Source: Gloeophyllum trabeum ATCC 11539
Taxonomy: Eukaryota > Basidiomycota > Agaricomycetes > Gloeophyllales > Gloeophyllaceae
Direction of reading: 5' to 3'
DNA length: 13,661 nucleotides
Assembly: GCF_000344685.1 (NCBI RefSeq)
Contig: NW_006920413.1
Span: 434,505-448,165 of the forward strand
The notes below the pieces were generated by a model. That model was not told the origin of the DNA. It was given only the letters and a program-made list of their open reading frames with translations, and searched no databases. This document shows positions 1 to 9,500 of this stretch, in pieces (position 1 is the first letter of the stretch; each line of letters starts with the position of its first letter). The translations under genes were made by a program, and so were the position numbers.

Positions 1-239
1 GGCCTTCAGATAAGCTTCAGAGATTGGTAAAGGTGGGATCCAGACCAGCTTGTGGGCGTCTTCATCAACTAATCTATTCATTCGTGCTTTCTGACTGGTC
101 CCGCGTCGTTGAGCAGCGGCACGTGTCACGGCACTGCGGTGTGACCTTGTTCTTCCTGCGGACAGGCGCGCTCCCCAACCACAACAATTTGCGGTTGTTT
201 TGTCGGCTTTGGCCCTGGTTCGAATATCTCTTCTTCGCG
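1..239. other. 5' flank of the kinase gene, no gene seen
   Basis: I see no convincing coding exon here. Reading frames cross the stretch but have no family resemblance and run into the kinase promoter. It probably holds the upstream promoter of the kinase gene; any gene to the left lies outside the window. Confidence 0.4.
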
Positions 240-245
240 TATAAA
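240..245 (+). promoter_or_regulatory. TATA box of the FunK1 kinase gene
   Basis: TATAAA followed by G, 64 bases before the ATG at 304. This spacing leaves room for a transcription start near 270 and a 5' leader of about 30-35 nt, which is normal for basidiomycete genes. The leader is pyrimidine-rich (TTTCTTTGCTCTTCTCCCCC). Confidence 0.55.
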
Positions 246-303
246 GGCTGTCGTCGCTTGGTGCGTGTTTCTTTGCTCTTCTCCCCCGCAAAGCGACCTC
301 ACC

Positions 304-2739
304 ATGTCCACGGGCACAACCCCGCCTCAGACTCCGCCTCATACCCCGCCTCAGAGAGATCCTCTAGAGTTCTTCGGGCATACGGTTGGTCATACTGCTC
401 TGCCATACGATCGTCAAGACGAGTTCAACGCCGTCGAGTCTGCGCTACCTCCGCAGTCTACCCCGGTAAAAAAGGGCGGTAATCCAGAGGGTAACTCGGA
501 GTTAAAAGTCGAAGACACCAAGATTATGGCAGACGAGGAACTACGTGGATATTGCGCCCCCAACATATCTGGCCTACTTGAACTCATATTTCCTGACATC
601 GCCCTTCCTTGCCCACTCGACGCCCTATATCGACACGTATCCAAACGTGGAGGCAAATACAAGGTCGGAAAGAAGAAGAAGGGATGGGACAAATGCCCTG
701 ACCTTACTTTAGAGTCCGTCAACGGAAATCAGGAGGCAAAGATGGCGAATTTCCTGACATATCTCGCCGACGACATTAGGACATTCCTTCAGACTACGTA
801 TAATCGCGTAATTCCTCCTCGCGCGGTTACTGGCGAGTTTGCGGGGAGCACCAGCGTTCCCGGAGGTCCTTCAAATACTGGTCGCCATCCTGACATCCTT
901 TTCTTCGAGAAGGATGTGGAAATGACTTGGGAGAACGTCGTAGGCTGTTGGGAGCTCAAGAAAAGCAACAGCGCCGCTCTGACGTCGGATGCGAAGCGCC
1001 AACTAGCCGAGCGTGCCCTTATGATCTTCGAATCACAGGACGACAGACGCTTCGTTCCGGGAGTATCCGTCCTCGGCTTCCGAATTATCTTGCATATTAT
1101 CGATCGTGCCGGAGAAATCTCATCCGCTTCCTTCCATATGCTTGACGATCCTCACTCATTTCTCCGGCTCGTCCTGGGGTTCATGTTCGCTGGCCGGGAC
1201 AGCCTTGGTTTCGACCCATCGATAAAGAAGCTTGATGATGGGAGTCGTTGCATAACGATAAACAACAAGACGTATACCATCCATGAGCGGGTGCACACTC
1301 CGCATAACATCCGTGGGCGTGGCACCAACGTCTGGCGCGCGACTTGCGACGGTACCGTCTATGCCATCAAAGACTGCTGGACGGACGAGACGCGCACGCT
1401 CACGGAAGCGAAGTTGCTAGAGATGGCCAAGGGAGTGGAAGGCGTGCTAACGTTGGTTGCTCACAACACCGTCAAGTACAATAAGGAGGATGATACGACG
1501 GGACTCGTCCGCGCACTCCTCAAGAAACCGGAGTACCGAGAGAGGTGGGCACGCCTAGATGTCCGTATACATCGTCGCCTGGTCTTGGCGCCCTTCGCTG
1601 TGCCTATCTACTGCTTCAGAACAAAGAAGGAGTTGATTGGGGGTTTCATAGATGCTATCCAAGGTATGTCCGGCGTGGATGGTTAGCACGACATGGGCAA
1701 CTGACGGGTGATCTGTTCCTGCAGCGCACAAGGACTTGTTGGAGAAGGCCAAGGTCCTCCATCGAGATATCAGTATCAAGAACATTATGCTGGTTGCCGA
1801 AATTGACAGGAATCTTAACCGCAGACGCGGTCTTCTCATCGACCTAGACTATGCTGTAGAATATCCTGAGCTCGGAAGCAGGAAACCAGCACAGGCTGCG
1901 AGAACGGTGAGTTGATCTCGGGCCTTCGATCGTCATCTTTGGATTATTCATTCGTTTCTTCGCAGGGAACCGCCCCATTTATGGCCATTGAGCTGCTCAA
2001 GGACGGTTGGAACATGCCTCATAAGCCGGAATGGGACTTGGAGTCGTTCCTCTATGTGATCATCTGGATCTGCATTCTCTATGTCGGGCCCTGTGATAGG
2101 CGGTCAAGTAAAAAGATCAAGGAGACCCCACTGCATGCGTGGATGACCGGCGGTTACAAAAACATGCGGGCGGATAAAGTGGGCTGCATGGACAGCAAGA
2201 TCAGGTGGCGTGAACTGCTCGAAGAATTCGCCCCTTATTTCGAAGAGCTCAAGCAATGCCTTTCTGAGTGGCGGGCGCTATTCTTCGTGGACGAGGGCCC
2301 CAGGACGCACGACAACGTTCTCAAGATATTGCGGGACGCTTACAACAGACTGCCGGATGAGGAACCGCCTTTCGTCGACCCGGTACCCGTGGTCGCGAAT
2401 CCTCCCCCTGGGCCATCTACGAGAGCAAGTGTCAGACCCAAACGAACGAGGGAGACGGAAAGACAAGACTTCTCTGGCGTCAATCAACGGGAGGACGTGG
2501 TGCACGGCGGGAAGCGCCTCCGGAAAGACAGGCTGGAGAATGCCTACTATTCGGAGCAGCTTTTCCCATCAGGTGGCGAAAGCTCTCAGCAGGCCTCTCT
2601 GGGCAGCTTCGCACCGACGGACGCAGAGGAAGGGAGCCCCTCGTCTGCTTCGGCATCTGTAGAGCCCCCCCAGCCGCTCCGAAGGACTCGCAGGAAGAGT
2701 ATGCCGTCGTTGAAGGTGCGGGAGAGCGGGAGGTCCTGA
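304..2739 (+). CDS. FunK1-type fungal protein kinase
   Basis: Exons 304-1663, 1725-1906 and 1966-2739 give 771 residues. Intron 1 (61 nt, GTATGT...CTGAC...CAG) and intron 2 (59 nt, GTGAGT...CGCAG) keep the frame. The ATG has a good context (CTCACCATGTCC). The kinase half shows a Gly-rich loop (RGRGTNVW, about 337-344), VYAIK with Lys356, a helix-C Glu368, catalytic HRDIS with Asp468 and Asn473, DLD (493-495) where DFG normally stands, and the FunK1 hallmark RTGTAPFMAIELL (513-525), then DLESFLYVIIW. Residues 1-330 form the FunK1 N-terminal region, including PDILFF...ELKK (196-220). The tail from about 650 is Pro/Ser-rich, with basic clusters at 671-676, 695-703 and 753-759 that could be nuclear localisation signals. 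FunK1 kinases are greatly expanded in mushrooms; their substrates are mostly unknown. Family confidence is very high, exon joins high. Confidence 0.93.
322..357 (+). repeat. Three tandem 12-bp units coding TPP repeats
   Basis: Three near-identical copies of a 12-base unit (CCGCCTCAGACT type) at 322, 334 and 346, inside the first codons of the kinase gene. They encode a short TPPQ/TPPH/TPPQ repeat. The Thr-Pro pairs are possible sites for proline-directed kinases, but the repeat may simply be low-complexity slippage. Confidence 0.6.
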
Positions 2740-3456
2740 AGCAGCTGAAGTCTGCAAGTCTGGTTCGGAGATAGGGTTCTTTCGTATATTTGTGTCGATA
2801 CGTGCGGTATCTACTCTGTAAGTTTGCTGTTTCTGCTATCGCTCGCTGTCATGTCATGTCGCATGTGCTCTGTACTCGCTGTCACAATGATAAGTTCTCT
2901 GTTCTATATTCGCAAAAGGACCGTTCATTGCTCTCCATCGGCGTCGGCCTCGTCCACCTTGAAGCTAATGGTCTGCGACAGCGAGCAGCTGTTCTCGCTT
3001 TCTACTGCCACATTCCCATCATTTAAAAGTTCAGGACCTCTCCCGATCATGATAATTCTGATCCTTTGGACAACCTAGTTTGCATCCAGTCTCTTACATA
3101 TCACTCTCGGAACTGCGCTCGAGCTCCCGCCCACCAGAGAGACACGTAACGCAGTTAAGCCCATTAAATTCGCACTAGAATACTATCGCTACAAAGCACA
3201 GATACAGTACACCGACTCGTATCGTACCAATGACCCCAGTTCGTTCGTGTTTGCGTGGAGAGATTCAAACTAAGCCAAGATATTACAATAAAATAGGAAG
3301 GAAGACGGCCATCTATAACATGCACACAAGAAAGGTTCGAATTTTTCAGTTGTTGTTTATTGTGGTGGTTGTTGGGTTTGTGGGTATTCCGGATCGTGAT
3401 TTTCGTGGGGACGTGTTCGAGGCGTTAGAGAGGGCGGAGGGAGGAGGCGAACTAGC
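2740..3456. other. Region between convergent kinase and Ohr genes
   Basis: This holds the 3' UTR of the kinase (+) and of the first Ohr gene (-). No coding exon is recognised; the short frames here are of low complexity and without family resemblance. A plus-strand AATAAA occurs at 3287-3292, but about 550 bases past the kinase stop, so it is a doubtful signal for that gene. Confidence 0.5.
3356..3361 (-). terminator. Possible poly(A) signal of the downstream Ohr gene
   Basis: TTTATT on the plus strand reads AATAAA on the minus strand, 96 bases after the stop codon of the Ohr gene at 3457. Fungal poly(A) signals are loose, so this is only a plausible site. Confidence 0.35.
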
Positions 3457-4139
3457 TTATAACTTCTTGACGTTCACCCGAATCCCATGGTGCAGCATCC
3501 GGCTGTACGGGCAGAACTAGAACCAATCAACACCACTTCCTCGCCCCCAGAAGATATCTCAGCAGCTCACCTCATGCGCGGCCTTGATGATCTCGTCGTC
3601 ATCAATCCCCTCGACGTTAATCTCCACCTCGAGCCCGAACCCCTCGAGCGGCGGGTCCTCGGGGTGCCCGATGCGCACGACGGTGTGGATCTTCGCCTGG
3701 TCAGCGAGCTCCTTCTTCCCGTGGGCAGCAGCCGAGCGCTGCAGCGCGCCCAGGAAACACGCTACGCACCCCACACCACATCAGCATCCGTCAGAACGTG
3801 TAGGGAGCGGGCGTGCTTACAAGCATATCCCATGGCGAACAGCTTCTCGGGGTTCTGCCCGGCGCCCTTCCCGCCCATCGCCTTGGGTATCGACATGTCC
3901 AGCTCGAGCAGCGTGTCGCCGTTCGAGCGCACCTTGCCGTTGCGCCCCGCGCCCTCCGCGGTCGCCTTGGCCATATACTACTCGTCCCTCATCAGCACAC
4001 GTTCATAGGAACGGGAGGTCGGGATACGCACCACGTGGTCTCGCAGGGTCATGTACGTCCTCTGACTCTGACGAAGAGCAGTCGAAGCCCTTAGAGCGGC
4101 TCGCGGCGCGGAAGACTTGAGGAGCATAGCAGCAACCAT
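3457..4139 (-). CDS. ohr: Ohr-family organic hydroperoxide reductase, paralogue A (mitochondrial leader)
   Basis: Minus-strand exons 4139-4032, 3977-3821, 3761-3571 and 3516-3457 encode 171 residues; introns are 54, 59 and 54 nt. Ohr proteins are Cys-based peroxidases of the OsmC superfamily that reduce organic and fatty-acid hydroperoxides; in bacteria they are recharged by dihydrolipoyl proteins. The first 30 residues (MVAAMLLKSSAPRAALRAST...) are rich in Arg/Ala/Ser with no acidic residue, a typical mitochondrial presequence. The core has ATAEGAGRNGKV with Arg48, GGKGAGQNPEKLFAMGYASC with Glu80 and peroxidatic Cys90, and CPYS with resolving Cys154, so the site is complete. The last intron falls between HE and FCPYS; reading through it would stop after three codons and lose Cys154. 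Length suits a fungal Ohr with leader. It lies downstream of its paralogue on the same strand. The upstream leader boundary is less certain than the core. Confidence 0.9.
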
Positions 4140-4253
4140 GGCAGGCGAGTCTCGTGCGTAGCAAAAGAACAGAAAACTCGAATAAAAATGGGGTGTTACT
4201 TGGCGGTGACGGCGAGCAAAGGCGACTGTGCAGATGCTTGCAACCTTGTCGGG

Positions 4254-4260
4254 CTATATA
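4254..4260 (-). promoter_or_regulatory. Possible TATA box of Ohr paralogue A
   Basis: The plus-strand CTATATA reads TATATAG on the minus strand, about 115 bases before the ATG at 4139. That implies a leader of roughly 80-90 nt, a little long but acceptable. A pyrimidine-rich stretch follows before the ATG. Confidence 0.35.
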
Positions 4261-4316
4261 CGGGCGGCGCGTCCCTCAGAGATGATATCACCGCGAGCAG
4301 CCACGACCGCATTGCA

Positions 4317-4791
4317 TCATCGTGGGAGGCTGTTGGGTCTGCCGGCGGTAAGTCCCCCGCCGTCAGTGCCACATCTCCCTCCCGCCGGCTTCTCCCTCTG
4401 CATTCCCCGTTCTGTGGCCGCCGGGCCCGCGACGATCAGCACGATGCCGCCACGGCTTTGGCTTTCTCCATGTCTCTCCAACGATATCAGCCACGTCTCC
4501 AACGCGCTCCAGGATAGGTTGTCATACAACGACGCCGAGCCGTCGTCGTTCCTGGTGACCCTGCCTTGGCTCTGCTTGTCCTCGAAGGTAGTGCACAGAC
4601 TAGTTGGAATGAAGCGTCCGATAAAAGGGTCGCTCCGCAACTCGCCTGTTTGGACAAGCTCACCTCACTTCTGTCTTCCATAAAACTGCGTTGTCGTCCG
4701 GGCGGCATCTCGTTTCCAGTGCAAAACCTACCCGTACGCGGTGTTGACTGGCCTTATGGAAGTCCGACAAGACAATCTTCTTTCCCCACAG
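4317..4791 (-). CDS. Unrecognised spliced gene or gene relic between the Ohr copies
   Basis: Two protein-like frames on the minus strand join in phase. Exon 4791-4664 includes LWGKKIVLSDFHKASQHRV and CRPDDNAVLWKTEV. A 64-nt intron (GTGAGC...CTAG, 4663-4600) follows, then exon 4599-4317 begins LCTTFEDKQSQGRV, continues with SASLYDNLSWSALETWLISL and ends at a TGA. Together they give 136 residues. A possible further intron (GTATGA...GGAG, 4841-4792, 50 nt, with an ATATGAC branch site) leads into an upstream exon, but I could not find a convincing start codon. The C-terminal 50 residues are Gly/Arg-rich and may not be genuine. I do not recognise the family. It could be a real small gene, or a decayed one trapped between the duplicated Ohr genes; the plus strand also has an open frame here. 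Confidence 0.35.
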
Positions 4792-5002
4792 CTCCGACGA
4801 CAGTCATATCTGATGTAACCTCACGGCTTGCGCTCTCATACCGAAGTCTTCGTGCGTCGATAAGCTTGATTCTCCTGCTGCGAAGTATTTCGTCCAGTAT
4901 AACTATGTGTGCACGGCAAGTCCTTCCTGACGCCGCAGGACGCTGGTCATACGTGATGTCAGTCTACATTTTCGCTGCTTCTTCCAGTTATCTCCGGCCT
5001 GG

Positions 5003-5696
5003 TCATGCTTTGGAGACCTTGACCACCGCCCCGTGCTTCAGCGCGCGACTGTACGGACAAGCCTACAGACGCGTCAATCAGTCAGTCTCGCTATGCCCTA
5101 CCCTCCCTTAAGCCCCAACCGCACCTCATGCCCCGCCTGGATGAGCTCCTCGTCGTCGACTCCCTCGACCTTGACGTCCACCGCGAGCCCGTACCCGCCC
5201 AGGTCCTTCGGCTCGCCCATGTGCACGTCGGTGTGCACCACCGCATTGCGCGCCTGCTCCTGCGCCTCCCGTCCCTTCTTGCTCGCCACCAGCTGCAGCG
5301 CGCTCAGGAAACACGCTGTATATGCGCGCATACACCCCGCTCAGTACCCTAGCAAGTGAAGATGAATGTGTGTTCATGGTATTACCGCTGTACCCCATGG
5401 CGAAGAGCTGCTCTGGGTTCTGCCCGTCGCCCTTGCCCCCGAGCGATTTGGGCATCGCGAGGCGCAGCGTGAGCCCCGCGTCGTTGTGCGACTTGACCTC
5501 GCCGTTGCGCCCCTGGCCGCGCGCGGTCGCGTGTGCCGTGTACTGCTCGCCGCCCACATGTGAGTCACTCGATACCAGGCGGAAGTGTATGGATGGAAGA
5601 CGCTAGACCGACCTTGACGTCTTTGAGCGTCATCACTGACCGGACGCCTCTAAGCGTATGTGGAAAGGTACGTAAAGTTCTGCGTAAAGAGAGCAT
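5003..5696 (-). CDS. ohr: Ohr-family organic hydroperoxide reductase, paralogue B (mitochondrial leader)
   Basis: Minus-strand exons 5696-5613, 5542-5386, 5315-5125 and 5062-5003 encode 163 residues; introns are 70, 70 and 62 nt. Exons 2, 3 and 4 have exactly the same lengths (157, 191, 60 nt) and phases as in paralogue A, so the pair arose by duplication. The leader MLSLRRTLRTFPHTLRGVRS is strongly basic and acid-free, as in mitochondrial presequences. It is followed by the conserved TLKDVK-YTAHATARGQGRNG with Arg40, then GQNPEQLFAMGYSACF with Glu72 and peroxidatic Cys82, and ACPYS with resolving Cys146. GYSACF is closer to the bacterial consensus than GYASCF of paralogue A. By eye, 32 of 52 residues of exon 2 match between the copies. 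Predicted role: reduction of lipid and organic hydroperoxides in the mitochondrial matrix. The first donor is GTCGGT, somewhat weak, but the resulting frame is clearly right. Confidence 0.92.
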
Positions 5697-6189
5697 GGTG
5701 ATGGGAGGAGGGGGAGAGGGAGGGCGTCAAGGGGCGGGCGTGTCGCTCGTTATATAGGGCCATGTCTTGGATGTACGCAGAGCTCGTGATGTCACGATCG
5801 TCGCTCGGTGCTGGGTTCGGGGCTATACAGTGCTGGTGCTTCGATTTTCGCCCTTCACGCGTCCTTCTCCCTCGGGTCGGATCGTACTTCTAGATCGACA
5901 TCAGGTTGTGACGGTTGTGATCACTCTCCTTTTGGCTCGCGCTGTGACCCTGAACTCTGGCACAGCAATAGTACATATTTGATTAAGTACGATAATTTCC
6001 TCGTTTTTATAGACTTGATAACGCCAAATCTGTAGATGGAGAGGTGAGGCCGTGTACACTTGAGAGAAAGAGAACGCCACCGGGTCCGCTCGCGTGGCTC
6101 ACACAGCCACTGATGTCAATGCTATATCGGCCGTTGCCGGATCAGCCGCCACGCTTGTCACCTTCCCTTTCGACAACCATACCGCCACC
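5697..6189. other. Divergent promoter region, Ohr paralogue B and PRM1
   Basis: The intergenic region between the minus-strand Ohr gene and plus-strand PRM1. The part next to Ohr is purine-rich on the plus strand and contains two AGGGG pentamers (5709-5713 and 5730-5734). These would be CCCCT stress-response-like elements on the coding strand, a very short motif and thus weak evidence. No independent gene is supported apart from a short carrier-like frame at 6064-6201, listed separately. Confidence 0.4.
5750..5756 (-). promoter_or_regulatory. TATA box of Ohr paralogue B
   Basis: The plus-strand TTATATA reads TATATAA on the minus strand, 54-60 bases before the ATG at 5696. This gives a transcription start about 25-30 bases before the ATG, a short leader typical of a strongly expressed fungal gene. 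Confidence 0.55.
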
Positions 6190-6201
6190 ATGCAAAGGTA
6201 A
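6064..6201 (+). pseudogene. Short frame resembling a mitochondrial-carrier helix (possible relic)
   Basis: An open frame of 45 codons with no usable start reads ...AISAVAGSAATLVTFPFDN..., ending MQR and a stop. The run of small and hydrophobic residues followed by P-F-D resembles the first helix and Px[D/E] signature of SLC25 mitochondrial carriers. The basic residues that normally follow (PxDxxKxRxQ) are replaced by Thr (HTATMQ), and no second exon continues the family. If real it is a dead fragment; it may equally be chance. The final codons double as the tiny upstream frame listed next. Confidence 0.15.
6190..6201 (+). promoter_or_regulatory. Minimal upstream ORF (ATG CAA AGG TAA) before PRM1
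   Basis: A three-codon frame starts in a perfect Kozak context (CCGCCACCATG), 334 bases before the PRM1 ATG. It acts only if the PRM1 transcript starts upstream of it. Alternatively AAAG|GTAAAC is a 5' splice site in a leader intron, which would remove the stop. Confidence 0.25.
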
Positions 6202-6263
6202 ACCACATAGCAGGCCGTAAGTAACACAATAAATACGGGACGCTCACACGTCGTTAGGTAAAA

Positions 6264-6524
6264 ATGCAGGCCGCACAGCAGCGGCAGGCCCTCCGAGCCT
6301 CCGAGGTATTTCCTAATTGGGACGTCCTATTGTTGCAGAATACAATGAGCGACGGAAAGCGCATCCGGGACAATGCCCGCGTCCCTCTCAAAAGCACTCG
6401 TCCTGGCAGCAATGCGCCGCCCACCCCCGGGTTTCCCTCCGCCCGTCTTTCTTCGCAGCGATTCCACGACTGGACCCGTCGCCGGTCGACACTTGACTTC
6501 AGTGCTTTTACTACTAAATATTAA
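6264..6524 (+). promoter_or_regulatory. Upstream ORF overlapping the PRM1 start (TAATG)
   Basis: An 86-codon frame starts at ATG 6264 (AAAAATGCAG) and ends at TAA 6522-6524, whose last A is the first base of the PRM1 ATG. The encoded peptide (MQAAQQRQALRAS...) is Arg/Pro-rich and matches nothing I recognise, so a leader frame is more likely than a gene. A stop/start overlap of this form allows termination-reinitiation. It contains a 33-base GTATTT...GCAG segment that could be a very short in-frame intron. Confidence 0.25.
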
Positions 6525-9500
6525 TGTCCATGACTTCCCCTAGAATGCGCGGCGCGACGCCGCCGCCCGGATACCACGACGCTCACTCCTACTCGACGCT
6601 CACGCCGTACCTCCAGCTCCCGCACCTCCTCTCGCTGACGTGGCTCGCGTACCCCATCCTCTCCCTCCTCTTCATCGCCTTCCGCCTCGAGCTCTCCTCC
6701 GCCTCCGCCCAGGACGCGGTGGCCAACGCAAAGGGCGACCTCCTGACGAGCTGCAAGGCCGCAGAGCAGGCCGCCACGGCGGCGGCGAGCATGCCAAGGT
6801 TTATGGCGCAGGCGACGAACCAGCAGATCGCGGACGCGGTGAATGGCACTATGAACGGCGCTCGTGCTGCGCTGGTGTTGTCGCTCACTGTTATGGAAGC
6901 GATTATCAACTTTTTGATTGATATCTACCGGTCGACGTTCCTCTGCTTCCTGGAGCTCATAATCCGAGGCGCTTTGTCCGTCCTCATTGCTGCAGTCCAA
7001 GATGTGCGTATCAATCAAGCTTGCACGTGATATCCGGGCTGACATTCATGCAGATCAGCAACTTCGTAACGAGCAGCTTGAACGGTATCCGCACGTCGAT
7101 CCAGAACGATGTTTCGTCTGCAAACAGCGTCATCCAGAGCGCCGTGTCCGCGCTGAACAAGGTCAACCCATTCGGTAATATCAACGTCCCGCAGTTCAGC
7201 ATCCCGAGCCTCGACGCGCTGCAGAACGTGACCATCCCGAACACCTTTCAGACCACGCTGGAGAACCTCAACTCCTCCCTCCCGACCTTCTCCGACCTCA
7301 AGCAGAAGATCGATAACTTGTGAGCGTCCATCCAACCTTGTGATCCTAAGAAAATAATAACTAACCTCTTCCAGGGTCGACACCCCATTCGAGCTCGTCA
7401 AGAAGGACATCAACGACACCTTCGCCAACCTCTCCTTCGACGCCTCCGTCCTTCCCATCCCGCAGCAAAATACCCTCACCTTCTGCGGCGACCTCGACAC
7501 CTCCGTTGTCGACGACCTCGGGCACGACCTGGTCAAGATCACCAAGATCGGCATCGTCCTCATCGTCCTCCTCGCGCTCCTCCTCCTCGCCGGCAACTGC
7601 GCGCTCGAGTGGTACAAGTGGCGCTGCCTCAAGGCGCACTTGGAGTACACACGCGAGGCGTGGTCGACCGACCCGACGGTGTATCATACAGGGACAGCGG
7701 CGGCGCCGAGCGTGACGCTGAGCGACCATAACCTCATGATCCTCCAAGCGAGCGCGGCGCACCCGCTCCTCACGCGCCTCGCGAACCAGCTGTCGCGGGC
7801 CCTCCGCCTCTCGCCCGCGGCGTACACGCACCTGCAGTGGTTCCTCCACTACGTCTTCCACCCGCCCGCGCTCGCGTGCTTCCTCATCGGCTTCTTCGGC
7901 CTGCTCTCCGTCGAGATCCAGCTCCTCGCGATCCACCCGCTCGAAGCCAAATACTCCGCGCGCGCCGCGTCGTCCGTCTCCGACTTCTCGAATACCATCG
8001 CGATCTCGATGAACGCGAGCATGTACAGCCAGTCGTCCGCGTACGCGAGCGAGATCAACGGGCGCATACTCACGATGCAGAGCACGGTCAACGACGGCTT
8101 GTTCGGGTGGGTGAACGGCACGACGACGACGCTCAATAATACCTTGGTGGAGTTCTACAACGAGCTGCAGAGCGGCGTCGCGACGGTGTTCAACGGGACG
8201 ATCCTCGAGCAGCCCATCCAGGAGTTCCTCAACTGCTTCATCGGCTCCAAGGTCGACGCACTGGAAAACGCCCTGACGTTCCTGCACGACAACCTCAACG
8301 TCGACCTCCCGACCGTCAACGAGACCGTGCTCGTGCTCTCCCCCACCGACGTCAACGAAGCCACGCAGCCCATCGCGGCCGCGGCGATCGGCGGCGGCGC
8401 GGACGACAAGGAGGGGCTCGTGGGCCGCCTGGTGAACACGTACGTGGACTCGCTGAAGAAGGAGCGCATCATGTTCGGCGTGTTCCTCGGCCTGTGGGGG
8501 CTCGTGGTGCTCATGGCGCTCGCGGTGGTCTTCTGGCACGCGCGCGGGCGCGCCTGGCGCGAGGCGTACCGCCGGCGCAAGTGGCAGCGGGAGCAGCGCG
8601 CGGGGCTCGAGGGCGCCGTGTACCCGTACCACGCTGAGAATGGTGGGCTCGCGGACGAGAAAGGCGGCGAGAAGGGCTCGCGGATGGATCTTCCTTCTTT
8701 CACGCCCATGCCGTCGCCCAGACCGAGTCTGAACCCGTTCCGCTCGGTCTCGGATAGTGCGAGGGGCGATCACGAGAAAAGAGGGCGCTCGCTCATGGGA
8801 CACGACCACCCGCTGAACGCGCTGCAGCCGCAGTTCGAGAAGAGCTGGGATAGTTTCCTGGACCATTCGGCCGAGTCTCACGAAGGTACTGTCCAGTCGG
8901 AAGGCCAACCCAAGCACCCAAAGCGCTTCCTTGGGTTCGGAAAGAAATCCTCGGATGGCGAGGAACAGCCTACAGAGGTACTCGCGGACGCTCCTCCAGA
9001 AGGCGGCGCCGGCAGTCGCGGCTGGCTGAAGCAAATGACAGGCGCATTCTGGAAACGAAGACACGCTGACGAGGAGACTCCCGGCGCGGACACTCAGTCC
9101 GTCCAGGGGCGCGTCAAGCCCGTTCTCACAGTATCCACGAGCAGGCCGGACGTCCCCGCCATCGAGACCACCGTCCCCGACAACGAGCCCTCGTCTGCGT
9201 GGTCCGTTTCTCCAGGCCCGCCGAGGGCACCCTGGATGAACGTGATCATGCCCACCAGGAAGAGCGTGGCTCCTTCCTCCTTCCGGCCCAAGCCTCGCAG
9301 GAACGCGAGCGTCCCGACGGACGTGAGTTCGAGATACGACTCGATGGTAGTCGATGTCGCGGAGCCACAGCCGCACGCCGACTCTACGCCCGTCGCACTC
9401 CCGATCCACCATGCGTTCCAAACGCGACCACAGCAAGCGCAATACGTCCTCCCGCGTCCCCCGCAATCTCTCGCGCCGCCCATAGACCGGCACAAGCGCA

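Noticed and set aside
265..303. Extension of the kinase upstream of ATG 304
   Set aside because: The frame is open but begins with GTG, not ATG; the ATG at 304 has good context and the right distance from the TATA box.
2790..3078. Plus-strand frames behind the kinase gene
   Set aside because: Low-complexity Ser/Leu/Cys-rich translations with no domain, in the 3' flank of the kinase.
3487..4120. Plus-strand frames opposite Ohr paralogue A (and the same opposite paralogue B)
   Set aside because: They are antisense shadows of the Ohr exons, which show the full active site on the minus strand.
6264..6524. The 86-codon frame as an independent small protein gene
   Set aside because: Its product is Arg/Pro-rich without family features and it ends on the PRM1 start; a leader frame or chance is more likely. 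Joining it to the ATG at 6190 by splicing gave early stops in every acceptor I tried.
7361..9493. A 710-codon open frame on the minus strand opposite PRM1
   Set aside because: It is rich in Arg, Glu, Val and Gly with no domain, and mirrors the GC-rich third positions of the PRM1 exon, where antisense stops are rare. PRM1 itself is clearly recognisable on the other strand.
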